A stretch of 64,000 nucleotides of DNA from Paenibacillus paridis (GCF_006345825.1 NZ_VCIX01000076.1:45980-109979); one strand, 5' to 3'; shown: positions 1 through 10,206, counted from the first letter of the stretch. The notes: generated by a model from the letters alone, not told the origin. A program made the numbers and translations.

Positions 1-632
1 ACCGTGGCAGCAGATACGCCGCCAGGAGAATATATGATCACCGCGACTTCGACGGTGAACGACAGCAAAAAAGGAAATGCGACGATTACGGTAACGGCAA
101 CGCCAGCGATCAATAGCGTGAGCGTTAGCCCGAACACGGCGAGCATGCTGCAGGGCGGAATCAAGCAGTTTGCGGCATTGGTAGATGCAGTAGGTGGCGC
201 AGCGACAACCGTCACTTGGAAGAGCAGCGACGCCAAGGTGTCTGTGGACAGCACGGGTAAAGTAACCGTGGCAGCAGATACGCCGCCAGGAGAATATATG
301 ATCACCGCGACTTCGACGGTGAACGACAGCAAAAAAGGAAATGCGACGATTACGGTAACGGCGGCGCCAGCGATCAACAGCGTGAGCGTTAGCCCGAACA
401 CGGCGAGCATGATCCAGGGCGGAATCAAGCAGTTTGCGGCATTGGTAGATGCAGTAGGTGGCGCAGCGACAACCGTCACTTGGAAGAGCAGCGACGCTAA
501 GGTGTCTGTGGACAGCACGGGTAAAGTAACCGTGGCAGCAGATACGCCGCCAGGAGAATATATGGTCACCGCGACTTCGACGGTGAACGACAGCAAAAAA
601 GGAAATGCGACGATTACCGTCACAGCAGCACT
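1..632 (+). repeat. 264-bp in-frame tandem repeat (88 aa Ig-like unit)
   Basis: The same codons recur at positions 4, 268 and 532, an exact 264-bp period. Copies differ at only a few bases (for example ctg versus atc in the residue pair after ASM). Such near-identity indicates recent duplication or gene conversion, and the array probably extends upstream of the window. Confidence 0.95.
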
Positions 633-2823
633 TACTTATAAGATAGCTCCAATAACGGATCAATCGTTAACGGCCCTTATTCAGGGGTACGATCCAGGAA
701 CTCAAGAAACTAGACTCGTTACCATCACAAATAGTGGTACAGGCGATTTATTAAACTTGTCAGTAACACTTAGCGGTACGAACGCTAACGATTTTGTAAC
801 GACACAGCCATCATCGAACTTAACTAGCGGAATAGCAACAAACTTAAATATTCATGTCAAAGACGATTTGCCGGCAGGTACTTACAAGGCAATGGTTACG
901 ATAGCTGCGGATCATTTGACGCCTGTAACGTTTATGGTGACGCAAGCAGTGAATTTGCCAGATGCTCCGGCGAATCCGCAAAACCTTGTAGCTGCGAGCG
1001 GAGACCGTCAAGCAACATTGAGTTGGAATGCCGTAGCGGATGCGACGCAATACCGTATTTATGTGGCAACGGATCCGAGTCAATTGAGCACTGCCGAGGT
1101 TGCGAGCGTCACTTCATCTACCTACAACGTACAAAACCTGACTAACGGCACAACCTATTACTTTGTGGTGAAATCGGAAAACTCGGGGGGCTTGAGCGCA
1201 GCGTCTAATCAAGTAAGTGCGACCCCATCAGCCATCGCGCAAAGTCCTACTAATGTGACGGCAGTTGCTGGTGACGGACAAGCGGTCATTACCTTTACGG
1301 CTCCGCTCGATAACGGCGGCAGCCCAATTACGGGATATGAAGTGACTGTTTCACCGGGCAATGTGGTCTTAATCGGGACTGCAAGCCCGATTACGATAAC
1401 AGGATTAACGAATGGCACGAGTTATACCTTTACGTTAAAAGCGATCAATCGCACAGGGAAAAGCGCTGCATCCGCCGAATCGAATGCAGTTATACCGAAA
1501 GCATCATCTAGCGATAATGGCAACCCTGAGCCATCCCAGCCTTCCGTACCGACGACACCTGCCGGTCCGATTACAGGTGTTGACATCCTTGTTAATGGGA
1601 AAGTCGAGAATTTAGGAACGTCCACGACAAGCAAGCGAAACGACCAGAGTGTCAGGACGATTTCCATCGATCAGAAGAAACTGGAGGATAAGCTCGCGAC
1701 GGAAGGGCAAGGGGCTGTTGTCACGATTCCGGTCAGTGCAAAGGCAGATGTCGTAATTGGTGAACTTAACGGCGAAATGGTTAAAATCATGGAGAGCAAG
1801 CAAGCTGTTGTCGTGATTAAGACGGACCAAGCGACATTTACGATCCCTGCACAACAAATTCAAATCGCCGCTTTAGCTGATAAACTAGGCAAGGCAATCG
1901 CCTTGCAAGATATCAATGTGCATATCGAAATCGCCTCGCCGACGGCGGATACATTAAAGGTTGTAGAGAACTCGGCGGTAAAGGGCACGTTCACGCTTGT
2001 GGTTCCGCCACTGGATTTTACGATAAGAGCCACTCACGGAAATACAAGCGTTGAAGTATCAAAGTTCAATATTTATATGGAAAGATTGATCGCCATCCCT
2101 GACGGAGTTGACCCGAATAAAATTACGACAGGCGTCGTGATTGATCCGGATGGAACGGTACGCCATGTACCGACTAAGCTTGTTACCATCGAAGGCAAGT
2201 ATTATGCTCAGATAAACAGCTTAACCAATAGCACTTATTCTGTCGTCTGGCATCCGATCGAATTCCTTGATGTCGCGAAACACTGGGCGAAAGACGCGGT
2301 TAACGACATGGGATCCCGGATGGTTATTGATGGTACGGGCGGCGGTTTGTTCAGTCCCGATCGCGATATCATCCGAGCAGAGTTTGCCGCCATTCTTGTA
2401 CGCGGACTGGGACTGAAACCGGAAGATAGTTTAACAACGTTCTCTGACGTGAAGACGTCTGATTGGTTCAGCAGCGCGATCAACACGGCATATGGCTATC
2501 AACTCATTGAAGGGTTTGAAGACGGCACGTTCCGACCGACCGACAAGATCACCCGAGAACAGGCCATGGTTATTCTCTCTAGAGCCATGATGATTACCGG
2601 ACTTAAGGAAAAACTGCCCGCTCAGTCGGCAGATGAAGCACTTCGTTCGTTTGGAGACGCGTCAAACATATCTGGCTGGGCGCACAGCAGCGTTGCAGAT
2701 AGCGTATGGGCTGGCCTCGTATCTGGACGCAGTGAAGCCGAGCTTGCACCGAAAGCATTTATGACGAGGGCTGAGGTTGCAACTATTATTCTAAGACTTT
2801 TGCAAACATCAAACCTGATCTAA
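1..2823 (+). CDS. SLH-domain surface protein, 5' truncated by window edge
   Basis: The frame is already open at base 1 and begins inside a repeat, so the true start lies upstream. Order of domains: two complete and one partial Ig-like (BIG2-type) repeats of 88 residues (to about base 630), a beta-rich segment (about 630-955), two fibronectin-III-like domains (about 960-1230 and 1230-1500), a Pro/Ser linker, a domain of about 220 residues (about 1570-2250), and three SLH motifs (about 2265-2430, 2435-2600, 2640-2820). SLH motifs bind pyruvylated secondary cell wall polymer, so the protein is probably displayed on the cell wall. The domain before the SLH motifs resembles the one in the giant protein at 48632-55381. 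Substrate or partner cannot be read from the sequence. The FN3 domains suggest an extracellular carbohydrate-related or adhesive role (inference). Confidence 0.9.
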   Translation, partial: TVAADTPPGEYMITATSTVNDSKKGNATITVTATPAINSVSVSPNTASMLQGGIKQFAALVDAVGGAATTVTWKSSDAKVSVDSTGKVTVAADTPPGEYMITATSTVNDSKKGNATITVTAAPAINSVSVSPNTASMIQGGIKQFAALVDAVGGAATTVTWKSSDAKVSVDSTGKVTVAADTPPGEYMVTATSTVNDSKKGNATITVTAALTYKIAPITDQSLTALIQGYDPGTQETRLVTITNSGTGDLLNLSVTLSGTNANDFVTTQPSSNLTSGIATNLNIHVKDDLPAGTYKAMVTIAADHLTPVTFMVTQAVNLPDAPANPQNLVAASGDRQATLSWNAVADATQYRIYVATDPSQLSTAEVASVTSSTYNVQNLTNGTTYYFVVKSENSGGLSAASNQVSATPSAIAQSPTNVTAVAGDGQAVITFTAPLDNGGSPITGYEVTVSPGNVVLIGTASPITITGLTNGTSYTFTLKAINRTGKSAASAESNAVIPKASSSDNGNPEPSQPSVPTTPAGPITGVDILVNGKVENLGTSTTSKRNDQSVRTISIDQKKLEDKLATEGQGAVVTIPVSAKADVVIGELNGEMVKIMESKQAVVVIKTDQATFTIPAQQIQIAALADKLGKAIALQDINVHIEIASPTADTLKVVENSAVKGTFTLVVPPLDFTIRATHGNTSVEVSKFNIYMERLIAIPDGVDPNKITTGVVIDPDGTVRHVPTKLVTIEGKYYAQINSLTNSTYSVVWHPIEFLDVAKHWAKDAVNDMGSRMVIDGTGGGLFSPDRDIIRAEFAAILVRGLGLKPEDSLTTFSDVKTSDWFSSAINTAYGYQLIEGFEDGTFRPTDKITREQAMVILSRAMMITGLKEKLPAQSADEALRSFGDASNISGWAHSSVADSVWAGLVSGRSEAELAPKAFMTRAEVATIILRLLQTSNLI

Positions 2824-2870
2824 GTAGAGACAGTAGAGACATCCGTATGCGATGAAAATATAATGTATCA

Positions 2871-2917
2871 TCCCTTCCTAACCCATGTTTACATGGTTAG
2901 GAAGGGATTTTTTTATT
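2871..2917 (+). terminator. Rho-independent terminator after SLH gene
   Basis: A long stem (TCCCTTCCTAACC paired with GGTTAGGAAGGGA, one bulged C) closes on a short TTTA loop and is followed by a run of T. It ends transcription of the SLH gene. Confidence 0.9.
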
Positions 2918-3037
2918 TTGAAAACATCCAGCTGCAAAGGCCTAATAGTAAAGAAATATTTATTTTGATCGACAAGGAATGTACGTTTTTTGATATGACG
3001 TTAAAAATCGAATATATACGTTATTCTGCCAAATCCA

Positions 3038-3043
3038 TATAAT
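3038..3043 (+). promoter_or_regulatory. Candidate -10 box for the first sugar importer operon
   Basis: A perfect TATAAT lies 40 bases before the chosen start of the receptor gene. No good -35 hexamer is seen 16-18 bases upstream, which fits a promoter that depends on the adjacent AraC-type regulator (inference). Confidence 0.4.
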
Positions 3044-3082
3044 TTGAAGCGTACCACCAATGTCAAAGAAAAGGGGAATTTT

Positions 3083-4873
3083 ATGATTCGATATGTGAAG
3101 GTTGCAAGATTAGTAACGCTTTCGGTTGCCATTGCACTGCTGCCGACATTAGCTGCCTGCACGAACAGCAACAATCAAAACTCGGCAAGTCCGGCAGCCT
3201 CAAACAGTACTCCATCCGCAACGGAGCCCGCTAAAGAAGAAGAGTCAGCGGAAAAATGGAATCAGAAGTTCGACCCTCCCGTTACGATTACGACGGCTAT
3301 TGTAGACGATGGAACTTCGAGGGGCAATGCGTTCAAGCCTGGCGAATCCATGGAGGACAACGCGAATCTCCGCTGGATGAAAGAAAATATGGGCATTAAC
3401 GTAAAATTCGATTTTATCGTAACGAAACCGGAAGATTATGATACGAAGCTGCGCCTACTGCTCTCCAGCGGCGGCAAGCTGCCTGATGCATTCGCCGCAG
3501 GGAATGACCCGCTGCAAAACTTGCTCGCGGCAAATAAGCTGATGCCGCTAGACGAAGCTATCGATAAATACGCGCATCCTGAGTATAAGAAGTTGTTGGA
3601 GAAGTATAGCTACGCGCTTGGCGAAGTGAAGAAAGACGGCAAGATTTATGGTTTGCCAGCCTTCTTCATGGGCGACGAAGGCACCGTCATGTGGATTCGC
3701 AAAGATTGGCTTGAGAATCTAGGGCTGGAGCCGCCAAAAACGCTGGATGATTTCGAAAACGTTCTCAAACAATTTACGGAGGGCGACCCCGATAAGAACG
3801 GTAAGAACGACACCATTGGCCTAGCTGTGCCGCTTAAAGAAGGGCCTTGGACGTGGATGGGGCAGACAGACGCAATCGTCTCCGCTCTCACGGATCAAAT
3901 GATCAATACGTACGACGTGCGTTTGTTCTGGAACAAGGGCGCAGACGGCAAGCTTAGCTACGGTGCGATCCATCCGGACGCCAAACTGTATTTACAAAAG
4001 ATGAGCGATTGGATGAGCAAAGGCTTCGTGGATAAGGAAGCCGGCATCAAGGATCCGGGAAAAGCTTCCGAATTGGCAGCCAGCGGCAAGGCCGGAATCA
4101 TGTTCGGACCGTTCTGGATGGGCGACTGGCCGCTGAGTGACGCGACCAAAAACAATCCGGATGCGGACTTCCAGCCGTATCCGCTTCCTTCAGGGCCGAA
4201 CGGATTGGTTGGCCGTGCTGAGAAGCCGCTGACCCAGGGCTTCACGGTCTTCAACAAAGACTTCCAGCATATCGACGCTTGGTTCGCCTACTTCAACAAA
4301 ATATTTGCGAAAAAATTGGAGATGGAAGGCGATCCGTTAGCTGATCCGCGTTGGAAAGACGGATATCATGAAGGCTACGACTATGTCAAATTGGATGGCA
4401 AAGTCATCAAGGGCAACTACGAAGAAGCAGGCGTACCGGCAGACCAATGGCCGCTCAAAGACGGCGGCACCATGGATATTAGGTTCATGATGACGAATAT
4501 ACTTGGCAATTTTACGAGCATCCCGCACTCCAACGTGGCAGCAGTCAAGAAGTTTCTGGCCGATCCAAACGCTGAGCCTTTAACCTCTATGGAATTCGAC
4601 ACCAAGCAAATGAAGAAAAGGCAGCTTGACGCCGCAGGCGTTCGGATTAACCAAACCGTCACCGAAGGCAAAAACTATTTCACCGGTCCAATGACGCCAA
4701 CGATGAAATCGAAAGGCGAATTGCTTAAGAAACTTGCTACGGAAAGTTATCTTAAAATCATTTATGGCGAAAAGCCGGTAGAGTACTTCGATGAATTCGT
4801 TAAACAATGGCTAGATAACGGTGGCCAGAAGATCACGGACGAAGTCAACGAATGGTATGCGAAAAACCAATAA
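3083..4873 (+). CDS. Extracellular solute-binding lipoprotein (LplA-like, CUT1 importer)
   Basis: 596-residue sugar receptor. The N-terminus is a lipoprotein signal with lipobox LAAC, followed by a Ser/Ala/Glu linker and a family-1 solute-binding fold. I chose ATG 3083 because it follows the SD AAGGGGAA at 3071-3078; an in-frame TTG at 3044 has no SD and would put 13 extra residues before the signal. Two CUT1 permease genes and a kinase/regulator pair follow. The length is typical of the long LplA class that serves complex oligosaccharides in Paenibacillus. The exact ligand is unknown. Confidence 0.92.
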   Translation: MIRYVKVARLVTLSVAIALLPTLAACTNSNNQNSASPAASNSTPSATEPAKEEESAEKWNQKFDPPVTITTAIVDDGTSRGNAFKPGESMEDNANLRWMKENMGINVKFDFIVTKPEDYDTKLRLLLSSGGKLPDAFAAGNDPLQNLLAANKLMPLDEAIDKYAHPEYKKLLEKYSYALGEVKKDGKIYGLPAFFMGDEGTVMWIRKDWLENLGLEPPKTLDDFENVLKQFTEGDPDKNGKNDTIGLAVPLKEGPWTWMGQTDAIVSALTDQMINTYDVRLFWNKGADGKLSYGAIHPDAKLYLQKMSDWMSKGFVDKEAGIKDPGKASELAASGKAGIMFGPFWMGDWPLSDATKNNPDADFQPYPLPSGPNGLVGRAEKPLTQGFTVFNKDFQHIDAWFAYFNKIFAKKLEMEGDPLADPRWKDGYHEGYDYVKLDGKVIKGNYEEAGVPADQWPLKDGGTMDIRFMMTNILGNFTSIPHSNVAAVKKFLADPNAEPLTSMEFDTKQMKKRQLDAAGVRINQTVTEGKNYFTGPMTPTMKSKGELLKKLATESYLKIIYGEKPVEYFDEFVKQWLDNGGQKITDEVNEWYAKNQ

Positions 4874-4913
4874 TAATCGCTGACAACTTGTGAAGAAATC
4901 ATACATCGATGAC

Positions 4914-4953
4914 GGAGGAGAGGGCAGCCTTGGCTCTCTTCTCCTCTATTTTT
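4914..4953 (+). terminator. Hairpin/attenuator between receptor and permease genes
   Basis: A GGAGGAGAG...AGCC arm pairs with GGCT...CTTCTCCTC and is followed by ATTTTT. It sits in the gap between the receptor and the first permease of the same operon, so it is better read as partial termination or mRNA stabilisation that keeps the receptor in excess than as the operon end (inference). Confidence 0.6.
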
Positions 4954-4975
4954 CTGGAGATAGGAAGGATGCATA

Positions 4976-5872
4976 ATGGCAGCGTATTGGCGAAAAACTT
5001 GGCCGTTTCATGTTCTATTATTGCCGGCTTTAGTGTTGGTCTTCTTGTTTCAATATGTTCCTTTGTTCGGAGCCGTAATCGCTTTCCAGGACTATGAGCC
5101 ATGGCTTGGGATCAAAGGTTCTCCTTGGGTAGGCTTTGAGCATTTTCGGTACCTGTTCACGTATCCGGACGGCAAGCAGATTATATGGAATACGTTAATC
5201 ATTGCGGGGTTTAAATTAATCGCGAATTTAATTGTCCCGATCGTGTTCGCTCTCTTGCTCAATGAAGTTCGCAAGATGTTTTTTAAGAGATTCGTGCAGA
5301 CGTTCGTTTATTTGCCGCACTTTTTATCATGGGTTATCCTAGGGGGCATTTTAATCGATATATTGTCGACAGAGGGCGGAATCATCAATCGGCTTCTGAA
5401 TTCGTTCGGCATCCAGAGCGTCTTCTTCTTAGGCGATGGCAGATGGTTTCGGTTTACGGTCATTTTAAGCGACGTGTGGAAGGAATTCGGATTTTCAGCG
5501 ATTATTTTCTTGGCTACGCTGGTGGGCATCAATCCGGCTTTGTATGAAGCGGCAGAGATCGACGGGGCTACACGTTGGCAGCAGGTTAAATTGATCTCCG
5601 TTCCTCTTATGATGCCGATTGTCATCGTCGTCGCGACCTTGTCGCTCGGCAGGATTTTGGATGCCGGATTCGACCAAATTTTAAATATTTACAACCCTCT
5701 TGTCTATTCGCATGGAGATATCATCGATACGTTCGTCTATAGGGAGGGCCTAAACAACGGACAGTTCAGCTTTGGAACGGCGGTCGGACTATTCAAATCA
5801 GCGATCGGATTTATCTTGATCGTAATCAGTTATAGAATGGCTTTCAAACTAGCCAATTACCGCATTTTTTAA
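4976..5872 (+). CDS. CUT1 ABC transporter permease, LplB type
   Basis: 298-residue inner-membrane subunit with about six transmembrane helices. The EAA loop that docks the ATPase reads YEAAEIDGATRW near residues 188-199. ATG 4976 follows SD GGAAGG. It forms the translocation pore with the next gene product and receives substrate from the receptor at 3083-4873. No ATPase gene is nearby; in Bacillus and Paenibacillus such systems commonly use a shared MsmX-type ATPase. Confidence 0.93.
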   Translation: MAAYWRKTWPFHVLLLPALVLVFLFQYVPLFGAVIAFQDYEPWLGIKGSPWVGFEHFRYLFTYPDGKQIIWNTLIIAGFKLIANLIVPIVFALLLNEVRKMFFKRFVQTFVYLPHFLSWVILGGILIDILSTEGGIINRLLNSFGIQSVFFLGDGRWFRFTVILSDVWKEFGFSAIIFLATLVGINPALYEAAEIDGATRWQQVKLISVPLMMPIVIVVATLSLGRILDAGFDQILNIYNPLVYSHGDIIDTFVYREGLNNGQFSFGTAVGLFKSAIGFILIVISYRMAFKLANYRIF

Positions 5873-5883
5873 GGAGGATGACC

Positions 5884-6762
5884 ATGCGCTATCGCTCTAG
5901 AGGGTACACCGTATTTACGATCTCCAACACGATCTTTCTTAGCCTGCTGTCGCTCATTTGCATTCTTCCGCTCCTTCACGTGTTTGCTTTATCCTTCAGC
6001 TCGCGGGCCGCGGCAACGGCGAATATCGTCAATTTCTGGCCGATCGGCTTTACGACGGATGCCTACGTGAAGACGCTCAGCAACGTTATGTTCCTCCAGT
6101 CCTTGTGGACCGGGGTAGAACGAACCGTGTTAGGCACCGTACTATCGATGGTCGTCATTACGATGGCAGCCTACAGTTTATCGAAATCCATTTATAAATT
6201 CCCAGGACGCCAAATTTATATTTGGGTGTTTGTTTTTACGATGCTGTTCTCGGGAGGGCTGATTCCTTCTTATGTATTAATAAGCAAGCTAAAAATGATC
6301 GATACCCTATGGGCGTTGGTGTTGCCTTCAGCCGTCAGTGTATGGAATATGATTCTGATGCTTAATTTCTTCCGGACGATTCCGCAGGAGCTGGAAGAGG
6401 CCGCCTATATCGATGGAGCGGGCCATCTGAGGGTGCTGTGGAGTGTATATTTGCCCGTATCGATGCCGTCCATCGCAACGTTGTCTTTATTTACGATGGT
6501 CTTTCATTGGAATTCATGGTTCGACGGCATGATCTATATGTCCAACCCTGACGGTTATCCTCTAGCCACTTATTTGCACTCCATGATTGTTAGTGACAAC
6601 CTGTCGAGGGTTGGTGTAACATTGGAAAGTGTAGCAAATTTTTCAAATCGAACCGTTAAATCCGCGCAGATTTTTATCGGGGCGCTGCCTATTTTACTCG
6701 TCTATCCGTTTTTGCAAAAGTATTTCGTAAAAGGAATCGTGCTTGGCTCGGTAAAGTCCTAG
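5884..6762 (+). CDS. CUT1 ABC transporter permease, YtcP type
   Basis: 292 residues with about six transmembrane helices and an EAA loop reading EEAAYIDGAGHL. A perfect SD AAGGAGG at 5871-5877 overlaps the stop of the preceding permease. It touches an in-frame ATG at 5878 directly but is correctly spaced for ATG 5884, so 5884 is preferred. The C-terminus ends FVKGIVLGSVKS, as in YtcP-type partners. It is translationally linked to the upstream permease. Confidence 0.93.
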   Translation: MRYRSRGYTVFTISNTIFLSLLSLICILPLLHVFALSFSSRAAATANIVNFWPIGFTTDAYVKTLSNVMFLQSLWTGVERTVLGTVLSMVVITMAAYSLSKSIYKFPGRQIYIWVFVFTMLFSGGLIPSYVLISKLKMIDTLWALVLPSAVSVWNMILMLNFFRTIPQELEEAAYIDGAGHLRVLWSVYLPVSMPSIATLSLFTMVFHWNSWFDGMIYMSNPDGYPLATYLHSMIVSDNLSRVGVTLESVANFSNRTVKSAQIFIGALPILLVYPFLQKYFVKGIVLGSVKS

Positions 6763-6799
6763 AGGGACGGTAGCCAGCTCTAAAATAAGATCGAATCGG

Positions 6800-8611
6800 G
6801 TGAGCCCTATTTATAAAATCAGACGCGGCACGGTCGGCAAAATGAATATTTTCACAAAAGTCATGATCGTGATCGTCCTGATGCTTATCCCTATCATAGT
6901 CATGTACAATTCTTCAAATAAGACCAGCACCGATGTTGTCGAACAAGAGCTGCTTCAGATGAATTTGAATCGAATCCAATTTTTCGTGGACCAGATGGAC
7001 GTCGAAGCGGACCGATTGTGGAGATCGGCCTTCGTCATAGCGGCCGATCCGGATACCCTGCAAATGCAGCTTAAGACCTCATCCGAGCCGGATTATTCCA
7101 AACTCGCTTCGATGAGGCTTTTGCAGCAAAAGATTGCTATGCAATCGAACTCCTTCGAATGGGTGAATGATTTTACCGTATATTCACCTCTTTCGGATAT
7201 CGCCGTTTCTACGAATTTGAAGCAAATTTACGATTCGGAGTATTTCAAGAATGCCATACAGGAACGTTGGGATTATCGCGTCATCGTGTCGGACCGGGGG
7301 CCGGAGAAGGCGTTCGTAAGAGATTTGATCACGCCTTTCGAGTCGCTTTCCACAATGGGCGATCCGAATTTGTATGTTGAAGTCGCGTTCACGTCGAGTA
7401 ACCTTGTGAAGATGCTGGAGAGGTTCATGCAAGGCACGGTCGGACAGCCGTTTCTCTACCAGCCGGGCTTTGAACCGATCATACCGCGGGAGCTCGACCC
7501 TGAATTGGCAAAAGCGATGGCGAAGCAATTCGATATCATTCGCGCACAGAATCGAGTCAAAGGGTCTACCAAGATTACCTTTAAGAATGAACCGTATCTG
7601 GTTAATTACGTGATCTCAGACTCGATAGGCTGGTATATCGTCGATTTCCAGCCGATGAAAAAGGTGCTTGCTCCCATCGATCACAGTAAACGGATGTTTT
7701 ATGCCGCGGGGCTGCTATTGCTGCTTATGGGCATTGCCTCCTCAGCGCTGCTGTACCGCAATGTACAGAAACCGATCAACGATCTGATTCGGGCGGTGAA
7801 ATCGCTGAGGCGAGGCGCGTATGATTATCGGATCAAGCTCGGCCCATCCAACGAATTCCATTATTTGATCGAGCAGTTTAACCTAATGTCTGAGGATATT
7901 CAGACGCTTATCGATAAAGTGTACGTGGAACAGCTTCACGCGAAAGAATCCTCACTTAAGCATTTGCAAGCACAGATCAACCCGCATTTTTTGTATAATA
8001 ATTTCGCCTACATTCAAAGCATGGCGCAGCTCGAACGGACGAAGGTGATTGTCGCTTTCACGCAGCACCTGAGTCAATATTACCGTTATACGACTCGGAC
8101 GGAACAGCAATTAACTTCATTGGCTGAAGAAATGGAGTTAATTCGCAATTACTTGGAAATCCATCGAATGCAGTCCGAACGGCTGTTATTTCATGAACAT
8201 ATCGAAGTCGGCATGATGTCTATTCTTATGCCGCGGCTGCTGCTTCAACCGCTTGTCGAGAATGCAATCGTGCACGGTATGGAAGGCAAGATAGGAAAAT
8301 TCGAAATCATTATCACCGGCAGCAGAACCGAGGAGGGTTGGGAGCTTACCGTAGAAGACAACGGAGTTGGCATGCAGCAAGAAGATTTAGAATCACTAAG
8401 GCGCACCTTATCTTTGCAGGCGAGCTCGGATCGCAGCCTCGGCATGCGAAATGTTCATCAGCGTATAAAGCATTACTTTGGGCAATCCTCGGGACTTCAG
8501 GTTGAACAGTCCTACCTTGGCGGGCTCCGGGTGGCGTTGGTGATTAAGGATGGAGGCGATTCCGATGTTGGAAGTACTGATCGTAGACGATATCCCCTCT
8601 CAAGTGGATAG
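6800..8611 (+). CDS. Sensor histidine kinase, YesM type
   Basis: 603 residues: transmembrane helix about 17-37, extracellular sensory (Cache-like) region about 40-295, second helix about 299-319, HAMP about 320-375, then a His_kinase (PF06580) domain with phospho-acceptor H396 in QINPHFLYN and an HATPase domain with an N-box LVENAIVHG. Start GTG 6800 has a weak SD; ATG 6842 is an alternative that shortens the cytoplasmic tail. The last 47 bases overlap the regulator gene, so they form a translationally coupled pair. It probably senses the sugar, possibly through the receptor, and controls the importer operon directly upstream. Confidence 0.92.
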   Translation: MSPIYKIRRGTVGKMNIFTKVMIVIVLMLIPIIVMYNSSNKTSTDVVEQELLQMNLNRIQFFVDQMDVEADRLWRSAFVIAADPDTLQMQLKTSSEPDYSKLASMRLLQQKIAMQSNSFEWVNDFTVYSPLSDIAVSTNLKQIYDSEYFKNAIQERWDYRVIVSDRGPEKAFVRDLITPFESLSTMGDPNLYVEVAFTSSNLVKMLERFMQGTVGQPFLYQPGFEPIIPRELDPELAKAMAKQFDIIRAQNRVKGSTKITFKNEPYLVNYVISDSIGWYIVDFQPMKKVLAPIDHSKRMFYAAGLLLLLMGIASSALLYRNVQKPINDLIRAVKSLRRGAYDYRIKLGPSNEFHYLIEQFNLMSEDIQTLIDKVYVEQLHAKESSLKHLQAQINPHFLYNNFAYIQSMAQLERTKVIVAFTQHLSQYYRYTTRTEQQLTSLAEEMELIRNYLEIHRMQSERLLFHEHIEVGMMSILMPRLLLQPLVENAIVHGMEGKIGKFEIIITGSRTEEGWELTVEDNGVGMQQEDLESLRRTLSLQASSDRSLGMRNVHQRIKHYFGQSSGLQVEQSYLGGLRVALVIKDGGDSDVGSTDRRRYPLSSG

Positions 8612-10178
8612 TTTCGCCGCTACGATCCCGAAGGAAGAGCTTGGGATTACTCGTATTCATAAAGCCTATTCCGGTAGAGAAGCTTTAACGCTATACCGGG
8701 AACAAAACATCCATATCGTCATTACGGATATACGGATGCCAGAGATGAGCGGAATCGAGCTGATTCGGGAGATCCGCGAAATAGGGCGTAAAGTTAAGAT
8801 TATCGTTATTTCGGGGTATGCGGATTTCGAATATGCGAAAAGCGTAGTTCCTTACAATACTTCCGAGTATTTGATGAAACCAGTAAACCCGGATCAATTG
8901 CGAGAGACGCTGGCTAAATTAGCTGAAGAAATCGCTTGCGAGAGAAAGCTTCAACAACAGCAGCAGCGCGACGTGTATGCCTTTCGGGAAAATTTGCCTG
9001 CACTGCAGGGCGAGCTGTTGAATCGTCTGTTATACGGTTACGGTATCCCTAATGCAGAGCTGGAGAGAAAGCTTTTCCTGTTAAACTTGCCTTTTGCCTT
9101 ACAGCAGCAAGTGGGGCTGTTCCTCGTAAGGCTGGAGGGAAAGCTGCAAGATTACGAGCGAATGGATAAAGAGCTGATCGAATATGCGGTTACGAATATG
9201 GCTGAGGAATTGCTGCGAGACGACTTTCATTTGTGGTTTTGCCGAGATCAAAACGAATACCTCGTTTTTATTGTTTCGGCCAAAAATAGAACGGACGCGA
9301 ACGAGCAAATGGTTCGAACTGGGATGGACGACCGGATGCTAGCGTTTAAGAAAAAAGTGGAATCTCTCTTAAGCGGCAGCATTTCTATCGTATTGGCGGA
9401 AAACTGGGCTAACTTTCCTGAAGGCGTCCCCGGGCTGTATCGGTCAGTAATCGATGGGATGAGGGTAATCGAAGAGAAGAGGCAAAGCGTATTTCTGCGG
9501 ATTGCAGACCATACTGATCAGGTTCAGATCGGTACGTTAACTTCGCTGTATCGACCGCCCCTTCTGATTCATTTGCTGGATACAGGAAACTGGGTACAGG
9601 CAGAGGAGAAGCTAATCGAAATTTTCGTTGAGCTGAACAGCAAGAACTATCCGCCCGAGCATGCTAACGAAGCTTATTTTGCTATCGCCAACGCCTACCA
9701 GTATATGGCGCACAAGAAAGGGAAGCTGCTAAGCGAGTTCGGCGAGTCTTCCTTTGGGCTTATGCCGGCCGCTCCATCGCTTAAACAGCTAGAGAAGTGG
9801 GCATTTTTCATGCTCCGAAGCCTTAGAGAGCAATCAAAAGATTCATCAGAGAAGCAAACAGGTTTAGTTGACAAGGTCCACCATTTCATCGGGGTGAACA
9901 CCGACGGCAACTTAACCCTCCAGACGATCGCGGCGCATATCGGTCTTCATCCGGCTTACTTGTCGAGAGCCTATCGGGCCGAGACAGGAAATAATTTGAG
10001 CGATTATATTATGCGTTATCGGATGGAATTGGCCTCTTATTTGCTGCGCAGCACTGATAAAAAAATATATGAGATTGCCGAAGTGATCGGCTATCAGGCC
10101 GTTCCTCATTTTATAAAGCTGTTTAAGGCTTTTACGAACATGACCCCGCAAGAATTTCGTGATCGAAGGGGCGTATAG
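8565..10178 (+). CDS. AraC-family response regulator, YesN type
   Basis: 537 residues: receiver domain 1-120 with acidic pocket D8/D9 and phospho-acceptor D55 in VITDIRMP, a central region of unknown fold, and a C-terminal AraC double helix-turn-helix from about 430. ATG 8565 is eight bases after SD GGAGG (8552-8556); the in-frame ATG 8550 overlaps that SD and is unlikely. The gene overlaps the end of the cognate kinase. Expected to activate the importer genes 3083-6762 (inference from the usual arrangement). Confidence 0.93.
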   Translation: MLEVLIVDDIPSQVDSFAATIPKEELGITRIHKAYSGREALTLYREQNIHIVITDIRMPEMSGIELIREIREIGRKVKIIVISGYADFEYAKSVVPYNTSEYLMKPVNPDQLRETLAKLAEEIACERKLQQQQQRDVYAFRENLPALQGELLNRLLYGYGIPNAELERKLFLLNLPFALQQQVGLFLVRLEGKLQDYERMDKELIEYAVTNMAEELLRDDFHLWFCRDQNEYLVFIVSAKNRTDANEQMVRTGMDDRMLAFKKKVESLLSGSISIVLAENWANFPEGVPGLYRSVIDGMRVIEEKRQSVFLRIADHTDQVQIGTLTSLYRPPLLIHLLDTGNWVQAEEKLIEIFVELNSKNYPPEHANEAYFAIANAYQYMAHKKGKLLSEFGESSFGLMPAAPSLKQLEKWAFFMLRSLREQSKDSSEKQTGLVDKVHHFIGVNTDGNLTLQTIAAHIGLHPAYLSRAYRAETGNNLSDYIMRYRMELASYLLRSTDKKIYEIAEVIGYQAVPHFIKLFKAFTNMTPQEFRDRRGV

Positions 10179-10206
10179 TGACTTTTGGGCGTGCCGAGAT
10201 AAAAAG

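Noticed and set aside
3044..3082. Upstream TTG start for the first receptor gene
   Set aside because: No SD, and it would place 13 residues before a normal lipoprotein signal.
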